A DNA stretch of 64,000 nucleotides from Adiantum capillus-veneris (GCA_014529385.2 CM043971.1:96947485-97011484), one strand, 5' to 3'; positions 1 through 12,624 are shown, counted from the stretch's first letter. Notes: generated by a model not told the origin, from the letters alone. Numbers and translations are program-made.

Positions 1-2142
1 AAGTAGCAGTGGAGTCCCAGAAACAAACAGAGTGCAATGTGACCCTGTCTATAGAGGCAATGAATCAAGAAACTCTACTTTCAATGAAGAATGGTTTGCT
101 TGCAGAGATACCATTTCTAGATGGAACCAGAAAGCTAGCTCTGGAAAAAGTGGACATCGATTTATTGCAGAATCCAGATGCTCAGATTTCAGACACAATT
201 ATCTATGCTTGTCTTAAGTAAGTGTTACTATCTTGCTAGCTTTGAAAACTCAGATAATAGGTTTGCTAACTCAGGTAGAGTCTCTGCAGCCTGATCAAAA
301 GTCAACTCCCACTGCACACTCACACAGAGGTGTTTCTCCTTGATCCACAAATGTCTGTAATTATTAGACAAAAGAACAGTCCATCTGGGACCTTTGAGAG
401 CTGGTTTCTCCACTGTGCTATGCTGGAAGTTACTGTGATCATCTTCCCATATGAGAACAACCATCACTGGAGTCTCATATGCCTTGATGTTGACCAACCA
501 GCAATGTGGGTGTTCAATTCAATAAAAGGAACCCACCCTGAAATTAGGCTGTAAGTGTTTTGTATCAGAAAGTGTTTCTTATAGATATCCATGTTAATTT
601 GAAGCCTCATGCTAACATCTTGACATTGCTTTGTGCAGTTGTATAAAGAGGTTGTTGCTTGCCTATGGCAAGCTATGTGGAAGGTATGAACTATACAAGG
701 CCCCAATCAAAGAAGTACCTGTCCCAAATCAAACCGATGGGAATTCTTGCGGCTGGAGATGTCTTCTCCATGCAGAATATGTCCTGCAAAGCTACTTTGC
801 ATTAAAACCTTTCATGACTAAGGTACCCATTTGGCAATGCATTCAGTTAGTTTTGGTTTAGTCTATAAAAGAATTCTCACCATGTGGTCTTTCAATTTTG
901 CAGAGTGCTTTAAAAAACTACACATATGATTATTTGCAAAGATACCGGGTAAGTTTAATACAACACCTGCTTACTATGTCTAGCCCTAGAGAGATTGAAG
1001 ATAGCGGCTTGGATGAGCGCACTATTGATCTTACAAAACATGACGTGCCACCACGAAAAACCCCTACATCCGATACAGTGGAATCGCATCGGGCCGAGGG
1101 TGTCATATCAGCAGAAGATGAAAGAGCCGAGGATGAGGAAAGGACAAATGAGCATATGGAAGCTGCTAAGGTTCAACCGGAGGAGACAATGAAAGAGCCA
1201 AGTCAGCCAGTGGAGGAGCCAAAAGAGCCTATGGCTGAAACCCAAGATGAGGAAAGCAGGCCTATAGATGAGCAAAAGGATATGGATGAGGAAAGCAGGC
1301 CTAGGGGTGAGCAAAATGATATGGATGAGGCAAGGATGTATGAGGCAAGCCGATCAACCTTGAATCAGGCAGAAAGGGCCATGGGGGAGACTCCTGATGA
1401 AGATTTGAATGATGAATATGAAGATAAAGCGGAGGAGAGCAACAACGATATGAACACTACAGAGACCCAGTATGGACCCTTGCTACCTGTAGATACGGTT
1501 GTTCCGGTAATGTCTATTCAAGTATGGCAAAATATGTTCATCTTCTAACTACTTATATGTACTTGTCAACTTTTACAGAGGTTGATTATCTTGGACGTCA
1601 ATGGATTGCTGCTGATGCGGGTGCCTCTCGGTGACAGAGGACCCTTTGAGGATTTGCAAACGTTTCGGATGGGAACTTGTCGAGTCGTGGTTCGTCCAGG
1701 AACCAAGGAATTTATTGAGTTTCTTCTTCCGCGCTTCAGAGTTTCCATATGGTCTTCAATGCAAAGGCAAAACTTATCGCCACTAGTTGCAATAGTTTGC
1801 AGTGTATGCCAAGCTCACACGTCAGATTTTGCCTTTTTGTATGATCAAAGAAAATGCGTTACCGTTGAGGGCCACTACCACCCTAAAAAACCAGGATTAC
1901 CTCTTTTGTACAAACCGTTTAGCCAAATCGGTGTACCCTTTGATGCAACTAATACACTACTAATTGATGATACTCCTGAAAAGGGAGAACTAAATCCGCC
2001 GGGAACAACTATCTCACCACCTTCTTTCGAGGGGCATTCCTTCGATTTTTACCTTGAAGACATTCTGATTCCATACTTACAGAAATTGTATCTCAGTCCA
2101 TTGTTCACGGATGAGTTTGTACTTTCTAATGAATTAAAATGA
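1..2142 (+). CDS. Ulp1-type SUMO protease fused to FCP1/NLI-type HAD domain (5'-partial, five exons)
   Basis: Exons fit GT-AG introns with matching phase: before 1-217, 290-550, 639-822, 904-1506 and 1579-2142. The frame is open to the left edge, so the N-terminus is missing; about 608 codons are visible. The first three exons form a C48 protease fold: the His sits in HHWSL near 470, and the Gln and Cys in PNQTDGNSCG near 730-755. The Asp position reads WVFNSI, so the usual Asp may be Asn. An acidic linker follows, rich in EESRP and DEQ. The last exon is an FCP1/SCP-like HAD domain: ILDVNGLLL, then WSSM, then LIDDTPEK. The catalytic DxD motif reads DVN, so phosphatase activity is doubtful. 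By family such proteins remove SUMO or dephosphorylate proteins. A gtaagt at 950 could be one more intron. It converges on the BAH-like gene and carries no visible lesion. Mobile-element origin is inferred from that neighbour's paralogue inside the transposon at 19.4 kb. Confidence 0.75.
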
Positions 2143-2168
2143 TTTTTCTATCTGTCTTTGTCTTGTCT

Positions 2169-2171
<3 letters not shown>

Positions 2172-2240
<69 letters not shown>
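2172..2240. repeat. (TA)n(GA)n compound microsatellite
   Basis: A run of TA dinucleotides passes directly into a run of GA dinucleotides just after the stop codon of the protease-HAD gene. It lies in the spacer between two convergent genes. Confidence 0.97.
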
Positions 2241-2244
<4 letters not shown>

Positions 2245-2363
2245 ACGTGGTAAAGAAATGTATTTCAAGCACACTTTTTCACAGGGCACAATTGGAAAAT
2301 GAGATCAATAAACTTCATGTCTTGAAAGTCATTTGTATACACTTGGGTTTACAAGAATATCTG

Positions 2364-3791
2364 TTACATTGACACTACTTCAACCCGACCATCCAACTCT
2401 TTACACAAAATATCTTTTTCCCTTCGCCGCATCACCTTACAGCCAGCTAAGAAAAAGGAAAAATCTGATAGTTCCTTGTCCATTGACTCTTCAATGATGT
2501 CATTTCGCAAATGCTGAAGACTGCATAGCTCCCTTATTGTAACCACCAATAGTAGGCCATGCTCTTTATCAATCACTTCCACATCCACAGTAGGATTATC
2601 TTCCAAACCTGCAGAAACCTGGTCCATAGGAATGTACTTACCGTTTAGCATTTGTGATCGCATATACCAAAATGAGAGTAACAATGATTGGCTTGCAATC
2701 ATGTACTTGACAACTAGAGTATCTACCGCGACCTCGCACCGTAAACCAATCTCTTCCTTTGCATACCATCCTTTGTCAAGAAGTTTTTCACAGGATGACT
2801 GCTGAAATGACTTGCACATGAACATAGTTTTTGTAACTCTGATGTTGTAACTATGAAACAGCTCTATGAAGAGTGCAACGGGACAAAAGTTTGCAATTCT
2901 AACCAGTTTGGTAGGAATAGAGCTACGTAGAGACCTTTGTATATCCTTGTAGAGCTTACTTTGCATTGCCTCCACCATTGTTTCCTCGGGAACTGGCCAA
3001 TCCACAGTGTTCCAATCGGTTGGTAGAGGCACTTTCACCAACATGCCATTCTTATTCCCTGAGCTGAGTTGGTAAAAGTGGTCATAAAAAAAGATTCCCT
3101 CATCAGCCAATCTTTTGCTGCTCCTCTCTGAGTACTGTAGAGAACCAATATGGGCATGTACAACATGGAAGAGGCCTATTATGCACTCCACAGGTTCCCA
3201 TTGCTCATAAGAAGAGGGATAAATATCTGCAATATATATAAGAAGAGGGATAAACATCTGCAAGAGTATCAATAAGTACAAATGACAAATCTAATGCAAT
3301 TGAGCTGTGAAGAGTGGAGACATTACTCATAACAAGCGGGAGAAACATTGCAAAATATATAAGAAAAGTTATAATGAGAGTATCAGTAAGTTCACATGTC
3401 AAGAGTACTTACAATTGCAATGTGGTTGATGTATATCTGATACATTTCCACCATTTGCTATCACCTCTGGATGGGTAAACACATGCTGAACAAGAACTTC
3501 CTTTACAGATCTTTTGCCGATCTCAACTTTGAAATCCAACACCCTGGCCTTCCATGCTGAGCGGTAAACGTTGATACCACTAGACCTCTTGGGTCTTCTT
3601 GGTTGCATGAGGACCCATGAACCTTTGTTTATCCTTTGTCCAACCCATTGGTTGTCTGCACTTATTGAAGCTGGTATTGTAATTGAAGATATGCTACTAC
3701 TTGGCCTTCTAGGCCTAGTGCCGTTGTTGGTTGTTGGTGTGAGAGACAGTAAACACCTGGAGGCTCTTGGGCGAGAAGACGTGGACGCCAT
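2364..3791 (-). CDS. BAH-like domain protein, left copy
   Basis: Two exons, complement of 3791-3413 and 3226-2364, give 413 residues with matching splice phase (donor gtaagt, acceptor tgcag). After a Ser/Pro/Arg-rich N-terminus comes GSWVLMQPRR, a segment ending KEVLVQHVF, then PSSYEQWEPVECIIG and FFYDHFY. This order resembles the bromo-adjacent homology fold (G-x-W/F-V, an arginine-rich strand, E-L-x-L-S...P-x-x-x-I-x-G, then F-Y-x-x-x-Y). The BAH call is pattern-based. The C-terminal half (KDIQRSLRSSIPTKLVR, TMFMCKS, a basic RRREKDILCKE end) is unknown but is shared with the decayed paralogue at 19764-21086. BAH domains read nucleosomes or histone tails, so a nuclear chromatin role is likely. 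The second exon's acceptor lies in a 31-bp tandem duplication (3209-3270), giving two candidate acceptors. No stop or frameshift is visible. Confidence 0.65.
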
Positions 3792-3813
3792 AACTCTCAG
3801 AGAAAAGCTTTAG

Positions 3814-4121
3814 TGGAGGGAGATTCACTTTGAAAGCATTCTAATGGAGGGAAAGTGTTTTAAAATTCCAATATCTTGTGCGGGCTTAATGGTCACCCTC
3901 CAGTACGTTAATGACCGTAAGAGAATATCAGAAGTGGGACCACACGCAAGCACCTAAAAGCTCGTTAAAAGGAAGGAAATTACTATGCTACAATCCTAGT
4001 TTCGTGAAAGTTTTATGCTATTTTCCTATTTTTTGAGTATTTCCAGGTACTTTCCTACGTAACGTAGCCTTCATGCTCATTGGTCGCGCTCTATTTTTCT
4101 CTCTCTTCATATGGCCCTCCA
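3814..4121. other. Spacer upstream of the left BAH-like gene
   Basis: No gene is visible. The stretch should hold the promoter of the minus-strand BAH-like gene, but no clear TATA box is seen. The iteron motif of the 12.6-kb transposon is absent. No copy of its terminal repeat is present, so the right end of the left element cannot be placed. Confidence 0.5.
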
Positions 4122-5821
4122 AATGACCTCCGAAATTTCCTAATGTTGCCCGAAGGAAGTTTCACAAGTACTTCTACATCAAAAATGGTTTCCATCATGC
4201 TGGAAGAATCAACCATCATGAAAGTGTTTCTATCAAGGAGTCATCTTCTTTGCCATACTTGTCTCCTTCTACTTTGACAAATGTTGAAGAAGTTACTTAC
4301 ATGCCAACTGATTATTCAAGTGCTAAAGTGTGTGGCCAAGATTCAAATGTGGAATCTCTTTCTTCTACCTTTATCACAAGCATGTCAAAATTGACACAAG
4401 ATATCTCAAATGGAATTGATGATTCAATAATGGATACATCCAACCTTTTGGCGAAGGATCAATTTCTAGTCCGAGCAGACGAAGCTTTTGTGCAACATGA
4501 CTCTATGGAGAATGAAGACCTTGAAGGTAACCTTGATCTTATGGAATGTTCTGAGAGTGTATCTTGTTTAAAAGAAGAGAGTGAAGAAGAAGATGAAATC
4601 ATAGGTGGGGAGATCATAGACCACATTGATCATAAAGAGATGATTGTGTACATGGAATGCCAACTCCAAAACAAAGTAGAAGAGTGTGAGTTGAATCCAT
4701 GTGAGGATAATCTTCAAGAAGTGTTTGAGGATGTTGAAAAGCATTGATATGACCCATGTATGTTAAGCATGGAGGAACCTATCATGCAAGAAGCCAAAGT
4801 TTTCACAAAATCAAATAGTAATCCATCAACCTTTGAGGTGGTACAATGTGAGGAGTTACAACCTTTCCAAAGGGGGGGCTTAGAAGGGGATGAAGAACAT
4901 GGAAGAATAGTAAAAAATAAAATCATAAAAGGAAATTGTCAGAAGGGTATCATTCTCTCCAATGGTGTTTTAGTGGGTGGCTCTTCATTCATGGGACAAT
5001 CTCTTAGCAAGAAAATCCAAGCTTTTGAAGCCCCAATCATCTTCACATTGGGTTTCACCTCTTCAAAGTCAGCTTCTCCTCTCTTCACATATACCTTTCA
5101 TCGGGGGCACCATACCTTCTTAAGTGGAAGAGGACGCGAATACTTGGTGATGAAAAGATGTTTCCAAACCTTCTACATTTGGTTCTTTGGTGTATGGAGG
5201 TCACACATTGTGATGCTTCTGGTCTTCATCATAGATGAAAAACTTGTTGATTGCTACATGTGGATATTTCATCAATCAGTACCAAAATCTATTCTCCGCC
5301 AATGTGTTGGAGGCAATAGAAACCTTCGTCTATTATCTACTTATGTGGTAAACTATTTGCAATATCTTTCAATAGTTACTCGAAGCATGGATCAAGCTTT
5401 CCTAAAGCATGAATGTCATAGAATTTTTGACTTGATGAGCCTACCCAGGTTGAATGAATTTTATGAGCTACAGTTCAGGAATTTGCTCATACAAGCTCTT
5501 GAAGATCGTAGCAGATACATCAACTTTACACAGGAGGAAGAGCAACCAATCTTTTATATCACATTCATAGTGATAGATGCAATGATGGACAACAATAAAA
5601 TCTACAAATTTCTTCAAACGAAATCAGTAAGTGATTCCATACCATACATCTCTCTTTGGGAAAGATATTTCAAGATCTTTGATCCTGGGGAGTGCTTATG
5701 GAAACTTTCTCAATGGAGGAGGTTTACTCCGTCACTTCATTACATCCTGCTATTGGCTCTGAGAACCTTTCATAGCACACAAGGTTTTTTTAATCATACA
5801 AAAAAGGTTCTTCAAAGATGA
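4122..5821 (+). pseudogene. Retrotransposon 3'-terminal ORF of unknown function, one in-frame stop
   Basis: One frame stays open from about 4122 to 5821 except for a TGA at 4745-4747, giving roughly 560 codons. The first part is Ser/Thr- and Glu-rich with acidic stretches (EESEEEDEIIGGE). The second part is hydrophobic and aromatic (TFYIWFFGVWRSHIVML) and ends in a basic tail. No reverse transcriptase, integrase or gag motif is present. It is followed within 80 bp by a polypurine tract and a TG-starting LTR, so I read it as the last ORF of an LTR retroelement whose gag-pol lies elsewhere or is lost. An envelope-like ORF is possible, but no signal peptide or clear transmembrane pair supports it. 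Confidence 0.5.
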
Positions 5822-5898
5822 GAGCAGACAAAGACAGACGTTACACAATCTACATGTTGTATGATCGGATACATGATACATGAATGTACCATTATCTA

Positions 5899-5912
5899 AG
5901 GGGGGGGGCTAA
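5899..5912 (+). other. Polypurine tract before LTR
   Basis: AAG followed by eight more G, then CTAA and TGATAGCC. This is the usual arrangement of a plus-strand primer site immediately 5' of a 3' LTR. Confidence 0.6.
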
Positions 5913-8290
5913 TGATAGCCGTTTTTTGGCTTTCCATAATTTCCATAGTAAGCTACCTCACCCTATCAAATCACTCAAACATTTTGGTTATCCCTACCAT
6001 TTCACTGTACATAGGCGTGTGTGAGTTAGGGGACTTTTCCCATATCTTCTTAAAAACCCTTGATTAGCTAGTCACTGGGCTAGTTGAGCCACAAAAATAA
6101 AACATATATAAAAAATATAAGTATATTATGGCTCATTTGTGTGTAAATATTTCATTGTATATAGGGTCTAAATAAAAGGATTTTTCATAATTATTTTGGT
6201 ATTTATTTAAATATTTCTACCTATGGTGTGTTATTTATGCTATGTACATTGACTCATCATTACCATATTTTTTCTTACCATTTTGCATACTATTTATTCC
6301 ATATAAAAATAATTTCATGCAAGCTTCTCTTATTTTTGATGTAACTCTATCCCAACCAAAAATTAGTTTTATTTATGTGTATATTTTTTCACTATTGTGA
6401 TTTTTCCTTCCTACATCTATTCTCTTTTACTCTCATAAATTAGAACACCAAAAATATTCATCTTTTTATGGTAGACTTATAATGAGAGATTTATTTTGAC
6501 CGCTTTATATTTTTTCCACCTATATTATTTATATTTGACATGTACATATTTTTTAGACCCCTCAATATTTGATTTTCTTAGTTGTACTATTCATTTATAT
6601 CATGATCTCAACAATATCTTCAATTATAGACCTACCAAATAAGGTCAAGGGTATGTGGAATGCATGCATCCACCATGGGGAGCTCACTCTTGGAGGTATT
6701 CAAAAGAATCATCCAAAGAAGGACCTCACAAGGACTTTGTGTAGTGGAAAAAACAGTCGGTTTTGCTGAATTTTTAAAGATCACATGCTCCCCGAATTTG
6801 AAACGGTGATACAAGCAAAAGTTGTAGCTCGTGAGCTGAAATTTCACCTCAAATTTTTTCATATTTTTTTGAGCTACGAGCTGTGAGCTATGATTGTATT
6901 GGTGAACCCTAGTTTTCCCATGCTATGCAGCCACACTCCCTCTTCCACTTTATCATTTTTCTCTTTCACACACACTCCTCCCTCTCCTTCTCACTCCCAA
7001 ACCTGCAACTCCCATGTCCTAATTCACCCTCTTCACCATTGCCACATCTCTCACACCTCTATAGCCTTCATCCTCCATTTCTACACCCTATGTGTCCCCC
7101 TTTCTCTCTACATATATGTCCATATTACCATACTCTCTTCAACTTTGTAAAGAACTTCAAAAAATCAGTAAAAATCCAAAGATAACCTCTGCAAATGAAT
7201 GCTTTTATAATGAATTTTCCAAGGTTTGAAGATAACATAGCTTCATCGACACGCGCTACTTCGCCATGCTGACCGCTTCTTCTACCGGTACTGTAAAGAG
7301 GTGAATGTCAACTTCTCCAAGCTTCAACCTTGCTTTATAAGCTTATCCCTTCTCTAGCTTTTCTCATCATATATCTCACCATTTGGTGAATGATTTTGTA
7401 AATATTTTTTAGTGATAATTACTAACTACTAACCACTAACCTTATTGTAAAATGCATCCTCTACTAGAGTAGGCACTCCCAAATTATTCACTCAATCCTC
7501 TCTCCTTTCATCCTCAATAATTTTCTTCCCTTGAGCCCACATCCATGTGACTCAAAGGACAAGAGAGACCCACCCTCATTAAAAAAAATAAAAATATACA
7601 TAATCTTTTATTCCTTCAAATAAACTTGATTAGGCCTAATCCAAATCGGGGCTTCTAAAACCTATAAATAGAGCCCTTCTCTTCCTTGTAAATCACCACA
7701 TGATCACACTACATGTAATAGGACTAATCTTTGAAGTTCTTAAAGTCGAAAAGAATGTAGTAGGGCATATCTTTCGTTTAGCACGATTTGAAAGATTGTT
7801 GAATACTCTGTTAAATAGAGCTTATATGAATGAGTTTGAGATATTAAGAGAGAACATATATTCTTTTTTTAAATAATATACTAAAGACATATTTGATAAA
7901 GATTAATGAATAATAGATAGTTTCTCTATAAACAGTAAAATTGAGATTTTTATTAATATCAGTGTTTTATATTTATGTGTTCTAACTTAAAATGCATGGG
8001 TGGGCTTAAAATAAGTTGAAAAAGTAGTGGAAACCCAAAAATAGAGGTTTTATGAGTCGCGACCTAAAAGTTGTAGTTTTAGCCAAACAAAAACGTTTTT
8101 TGTAATTCTGTCCGCGTTGCCTTGTAGACCAGACCTATTCCCGTCGTTTTGAGTACCTGGATTACTCTGTTCTGAGTTTGTTTGTTAAAGTTATGATGAA
8201 AACAAACAGAAAGTAGCAGCAGTGTAGTATACACAGGGACAGACAGACATACAACATCATACAGTTCTCCCTGCTATCAACCAAGAAGTG
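5913..8290 (+). repeat. Probable 3' LTR (right end approximate)
   Basis: It begins TGATAGCC after the polypurine tract. The sequence is AT-rich and non-coding, with a TATA box (CTATAAATAG) at 7662-7671, which would place transcription start near 7690. No second copy lies in the window, so the right end near 8290 is a guess. The stretch 6890-7150 is pyrimidine-rich with short open frames that look incidental. Confidence 0.45.
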
Positions 8291-10096
8291 GATTGTTTCT
8301 TCATGGTAGAGTATGGCAATTGAGATTATGAAGGTATATAATTATGTTGTTTACTTTGATTATCATGTTAAATTGGTTGCATGAGTATGTTCTTTTGGCT
8401 ATTTTGTAGGCGATGCAGAAATCAATGTGTGAAATAGGATCTGTGCAAAGTGTCATGATAAAAATCTAACCTTTACGGATCGCTTAGCGATCACGTTCTT
8501 ATCTTATTCTCACAGGTATACTTGGTGCGAAAATCGAGTTGATTGAACGCCTAAAAAGCGGCTATTTTGAGAAGTCGCAGGCTTTTGGAGAAAAAGAAGG
8601 ATAAAATCACGATGAGTGGTGCGTTTGGGGATCATTCACAGATCTCCTCTTCTACGAGTGTGAGTGCGAGTGAGACGCTATATGCAAGCGAACTAAAGCT
8701 CGGGGGTGGTCGGAAGGTTCGAGCTCCGTACAACGGAGTGTGCCCATATTCAATTGCTCCTCTGTTGTATCAAAACTCTACAAAAATCCATCAATACAAA
8801 GATCTCTTTCTCTATCTTTTGCTGCCTATCTCTATTATTCTGTTCCTGTGACACTACACCACACCATTCTCAACACATAACACACCACTCTTCAAGCCTA
8901 GTTTTGTAGAGTGTGTGCATTGTGAGTGCTCTAGTCCATCACTACACATAGGTGCATGGAGAAGCTTGAAGTTAGTTATGCCATCTAGAGGAGTGGAGTG
9001 ATACTATACTCTGCAATCACACTTGTAGCCTACTCTCATCCATAAATAAGATTCATAGTTTTGGGTGCAATTGTATGCTGTAACTACGACTTTTCTCTCC
9101 AAATTGATTTGATAAGTTGGCTCATCAGGTGGTTGAAGGTATATTGTCCTTGAAGTTTGTTGTGCCATTTCATGCTTGGTGGTTTGAGGGCTTGTTGAAT
9201 TGTTTGCCAAAACTTTCAATTGTAAGAGGGTGCTCGGTGAGAGGGCTCCCGTGACCCTAAGACAATTTGTGTATTGGCAACAAGGTCAAGTTTTGTGTTG
9301 TCTCTCTATTTCTCATCAAGCTTTGTGTGCATCTAGTCTTTAAGGCTAAGACTGAGTTGCTCAAGTTGATTTGTGTGCTTTACCTCTCTCTAGCGTGGTG
9401 AATGTTTGTGTTTGGTGTGTGTGGCTATCTTGCATTCCCCTCTCTTTGTGCGTTTGAGTACAAGGAGATATCACCTGCGTCCTAGTTCGCATCTACAACT
9501 AGGTGGTGCCCCTTTTCTTGTTTGGTTTCTGGCTGTGGGTTGTTGTTGTCTCTGATTGTGCTTGCCCCAGCCCCATTTGAGCAGCACGGGAGCCTCGAAG
9601 GGTGTTTAGAGGCCGCTCTTCTTGTTGCCTGCCCCGGACTGCCTCAATAGAAAAAACGTTTCCCTATTAAAATAGTGTATTTATTTACTCTCAAACGTGA
9701 GAACTTCTAGAAAAACTTTATTATACGTTTCTCCATCCAACACAATTTATTTATTTCTCTTTGTTGTTTTGACCAGATTGAAAAAATTAGATTTTGGAGC
9801 AAAAATGTATAGCTATACAATGATGCCATCAATATATAATCATGCTTGTGTTATAACATATCTGAGTAAATTAACGCCACCTTCAACGACGGCATGGCCC
9901 CTCTACTCCCAACCCCGTGCACTATGGGGTCCTTTCTACAAAGAATGTAAACCATCACCTTTATCACTGCCCTTACGCTAGCAGGAGAGTTCACACATGC
10001 CATGGTTGTTGGACCCTTATAAGATTAGTAAGACAATCTTAGGGAGAGAGAACCTATCAACTAGGAGCAGAGAATAATTAAATCGATAAGGCAATC

Positions 10097-10101
<5 letters not shown>
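8291..10101. other. No recognisable gene
   Basis: Short open frames (8567-8851, 9697-9981) have no recognisable motif or support. A sequence at 8400-8411 looks like a splice acceptor (ttttgtag) but has no partner exon I can identify. Confidence 0.5.
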
Positions 10102-10172
<71 letters not shown>

Positions 10173-10462
10173 ATGAGTGTGTCCATGTTAATGTCTCTCT
10201 CTATTGCTTGGTCTTCAACCACGTCCTCTCGTGATCCCACCTTTCTTAGAGTCTTAGTTGTTCATTATGAGTACTAGCATCTTAGACTAGCCTATCGGCT
10301 AGTCTAACCTACTCTTTTTTTCCGCTTTGCGCGTCAAATAGTGTTCTCTACTTTGACTCCAATTTTCACCCCAAAAGGTATCATGAGAGAGCGCTCATCA
10401 AACCAATGTAGATCCTGCAAACTCGACATTAAGCATTGCTTATTCAATCATATTCCATAAAT

Positions 10463-10497
<35 letters not shown>

Positions 10498-10632
10498 GAT
10501 TTCTGTTGGAGCCTTTTTATTGCAAAAACTATTAAAGCACTTTTTGTAGCATATTTTTTTATTGAACATATTTTTAGTAAAACATATATATTTCTTTCTC
10601 CCTCCCTTCCTAAGTACTAAATTTTTCTTTTC

Positions 10633-10665
<33 letters not shown>

Positions 10666-10666
10666 T
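10102..10666. repeat. Three (CT)n microsatellites
   Basis: CT runs occupy 10102-10169, 10466-10495 and 10632-10666. The last one abuts the 5'-truncated LINE. Confidence 0.97.
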
Positions 10667-10683
10667 ACAACTATCGCACTAAA

Positions 10684-10935
10684 ATGGTTGGTTCTTTGAT
10701 GGCAAAGTTATTTGGATGTATCATGAAGATGAAGATAAGTGAATGGACTGAAAAGAATGGCAAATGTGCGCTTGGCCAAGCAGGTTTTTTAAAGCATCAT
10801 AGCACTATTGATCACCTTGTCACTCTTTGAGTTCTTATGGAAGCGTTTCGATTGAAAGGAAAAAACTTGTATTGTTGCTTTGTAGATTTCAAGAAAGCTT
10901 TTGACATGGTACCACGAGGAAACCTTTGGAGACGT
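10684..10935 (+). pseudogene. LINE reverse transcriptase, part 1 (motif A region)
   Basis: The plus frame shows GQAGFLKHHSTIDHLVTL and then YCCFVDFKKAFDMVPR, which is RT motif A with its catalytic Asp. A TGA interrupts after VTL near 10828. The ORF stops at LWRR because a gypsy element is inserted. Deleting that element and one copy of gacgt makes the codons run directly into part 2 at 18186. The 5' end is truncated next to a CT microsatellite. Confidence 0.85.
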
Positions 10936-12074
10936 TGTGAGCGGGATGGAAACACACAGAACGCATCTATAATGACCCGACACACACTCTTGGAAAGATA
11001 CACACACACAGTATGGGACATTACTCGGCTTACACAACCCACCTGGCCGAGACAGGAAACACACCTATGGAGTGAGAGGAGAGAGACTAGCCATTTACCC
11101 ACTCCACACAGAGAGACACTCACACACACACACCCAAAAACTTAGCTCAAAAGAGGAGAATTTCTGATGCTTAGATACAATTGAGCTTGGGCCAGCACCA
11201 ATGGGGCAAATAGCCCACACAATATGGGTAAAATATGCCAGATACAATCACAAATTGGAGCAGACGCTTCGCTAATAGGAGAAACTTACACAGCCAAAAC
11301 AACAGAAAAATAGTGAGGAATTCGGAAAAAGGACAACTCCATCGCGTCCAGAACGGCCCAAAACCCCAGTCTACAATGTCAAAGTGCTCAAATCCGACCT
11401 CGGATGAGCAGTTTACGGCCAAAACAGGCTCCAAAAATAGCAAAAACACAATTGCGGCTGTTTCTCTTCTTCTCTCCACGTTTTTTATGGTCTTCTCTCA
11501 GTTTTTTTCAGTTCCCACACTTAGATTTATTACTTGGGCACCCTTGGCCTTTTAGCTGACCTCAAACGGACCCCGAACATGCCAAAAAGTGGCCTCGCAG
11601 TGCATAGTTGTCACCTTTTTGCATCCATTCTCACACCTGAAACTCAGCTTTTTCCAATAATGCATCCCGCAACCACGTGAAGTGGCCCCAAAACATGGTC
11701 CTCATGATGACCTTTCTGCATAATTATCACAAGAAAACACCCACGTTGTGTCCGTACTTATCTACGTGCAAGTATTGACCCCATTCGACCTCCTGACGCC
11801 ACTAGATGCCATCTGACGCACTTGCTTACCTAATGTCGTTGGCCCGTGGATAGCTTCCTCGATTTTACAAGCTACCAACTCCTCATTATTATAGAAAAAA
11901 CACACTGGTACTGGTGATAGTGAAAATCGATGCACTATGTACACGCTGTCCTACCTGTACACATGTGGGTCCCACATAACCAGCTGGCTCTACAAAATGG
12001 GCAATCCTTTATTCGATGCACCATGCATGTGTATGTACATATGCGCAATCACTTGCTCCAAAAAACTCCTGACA
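10936..12074 (-). repeat. 3' LTR of gypsy element
   Basis: On the plus strand it starts TGTGAGCGGG and ends CTCCTGACA. On the minus strand a purine stretch (aggggatgggcaaatta) precedes TGTCAGGAG. It is near-identical over its length to 17020-18180. Confidence 0.88.
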
Positions 12075-12102
12075 TAATTTGCCCATCCCCTAGCCTGCTA
12101 GA

Positions 12103-12441
12103 TCATTCATGATCAGCAACAACAAAAAGCGATATGAGACTCGCAGTGTCACAAGTCTCCTCATCCTTCACTAACACTGCTTGATCCATAGACATCTCAT
12201 CTTGCTCCACCATCATTAACCTCGCATGATATAATTTAAGATGCAATCCATTTACGCTTGACTTATGTAGGATTTCATCCAGGTTAGCCAGCTGATATGT
12301 ACCATTTGGAAAACACTCCACTACCTTGAAAGGGCCCTCCCACTTAATTTGAAACTTCTTTTGGAAGGTGTTGTCCAGCTTACTGTTGTAGCGCAAAACC
12401 AAGTTATGCTTCTTGATACCCTTACTTTTGACCTTTTTCAT
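12103..12441 (-). pseudogene. Gypsy integrase C-terminal (GPY/F) fragment
   Basis: The minus-strand frame contains KFQIKWEGPFKVVECF followed by NGTYQLANLDE, the GPY/F-type DNA-binding end of Ty3/gypsy integrases, then an acidic tail. The catalytic core that should precede it is missing, because the neighbouring upstream sequence is RNase H-like. It is a remnant of the element's pol. Confidence 0.75.
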
Positions 12442-12624
12442 TTATCTTTGCTAAAGCCTTGTCTTGCATCTGCCCATAATGTTCCAATGCGCACATCCTA
12501 TCCAACTGAACCTCTTGTAACTATAAGAGCCTCTCTTTGAATGCATCACTAGGCGGCCCAAGAAACTTTTCTAACATCTTGACTGCAGGCAACTCTACTT
12601 CCACACGCAACAGTGCATAACTCG

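Noticed and set aside
10811-11145. Short frames reading into the LTR at 10936 as a gene
   Set aside because: They cross the LINE/LTR junction; only the LINE part before 10936 is coding.
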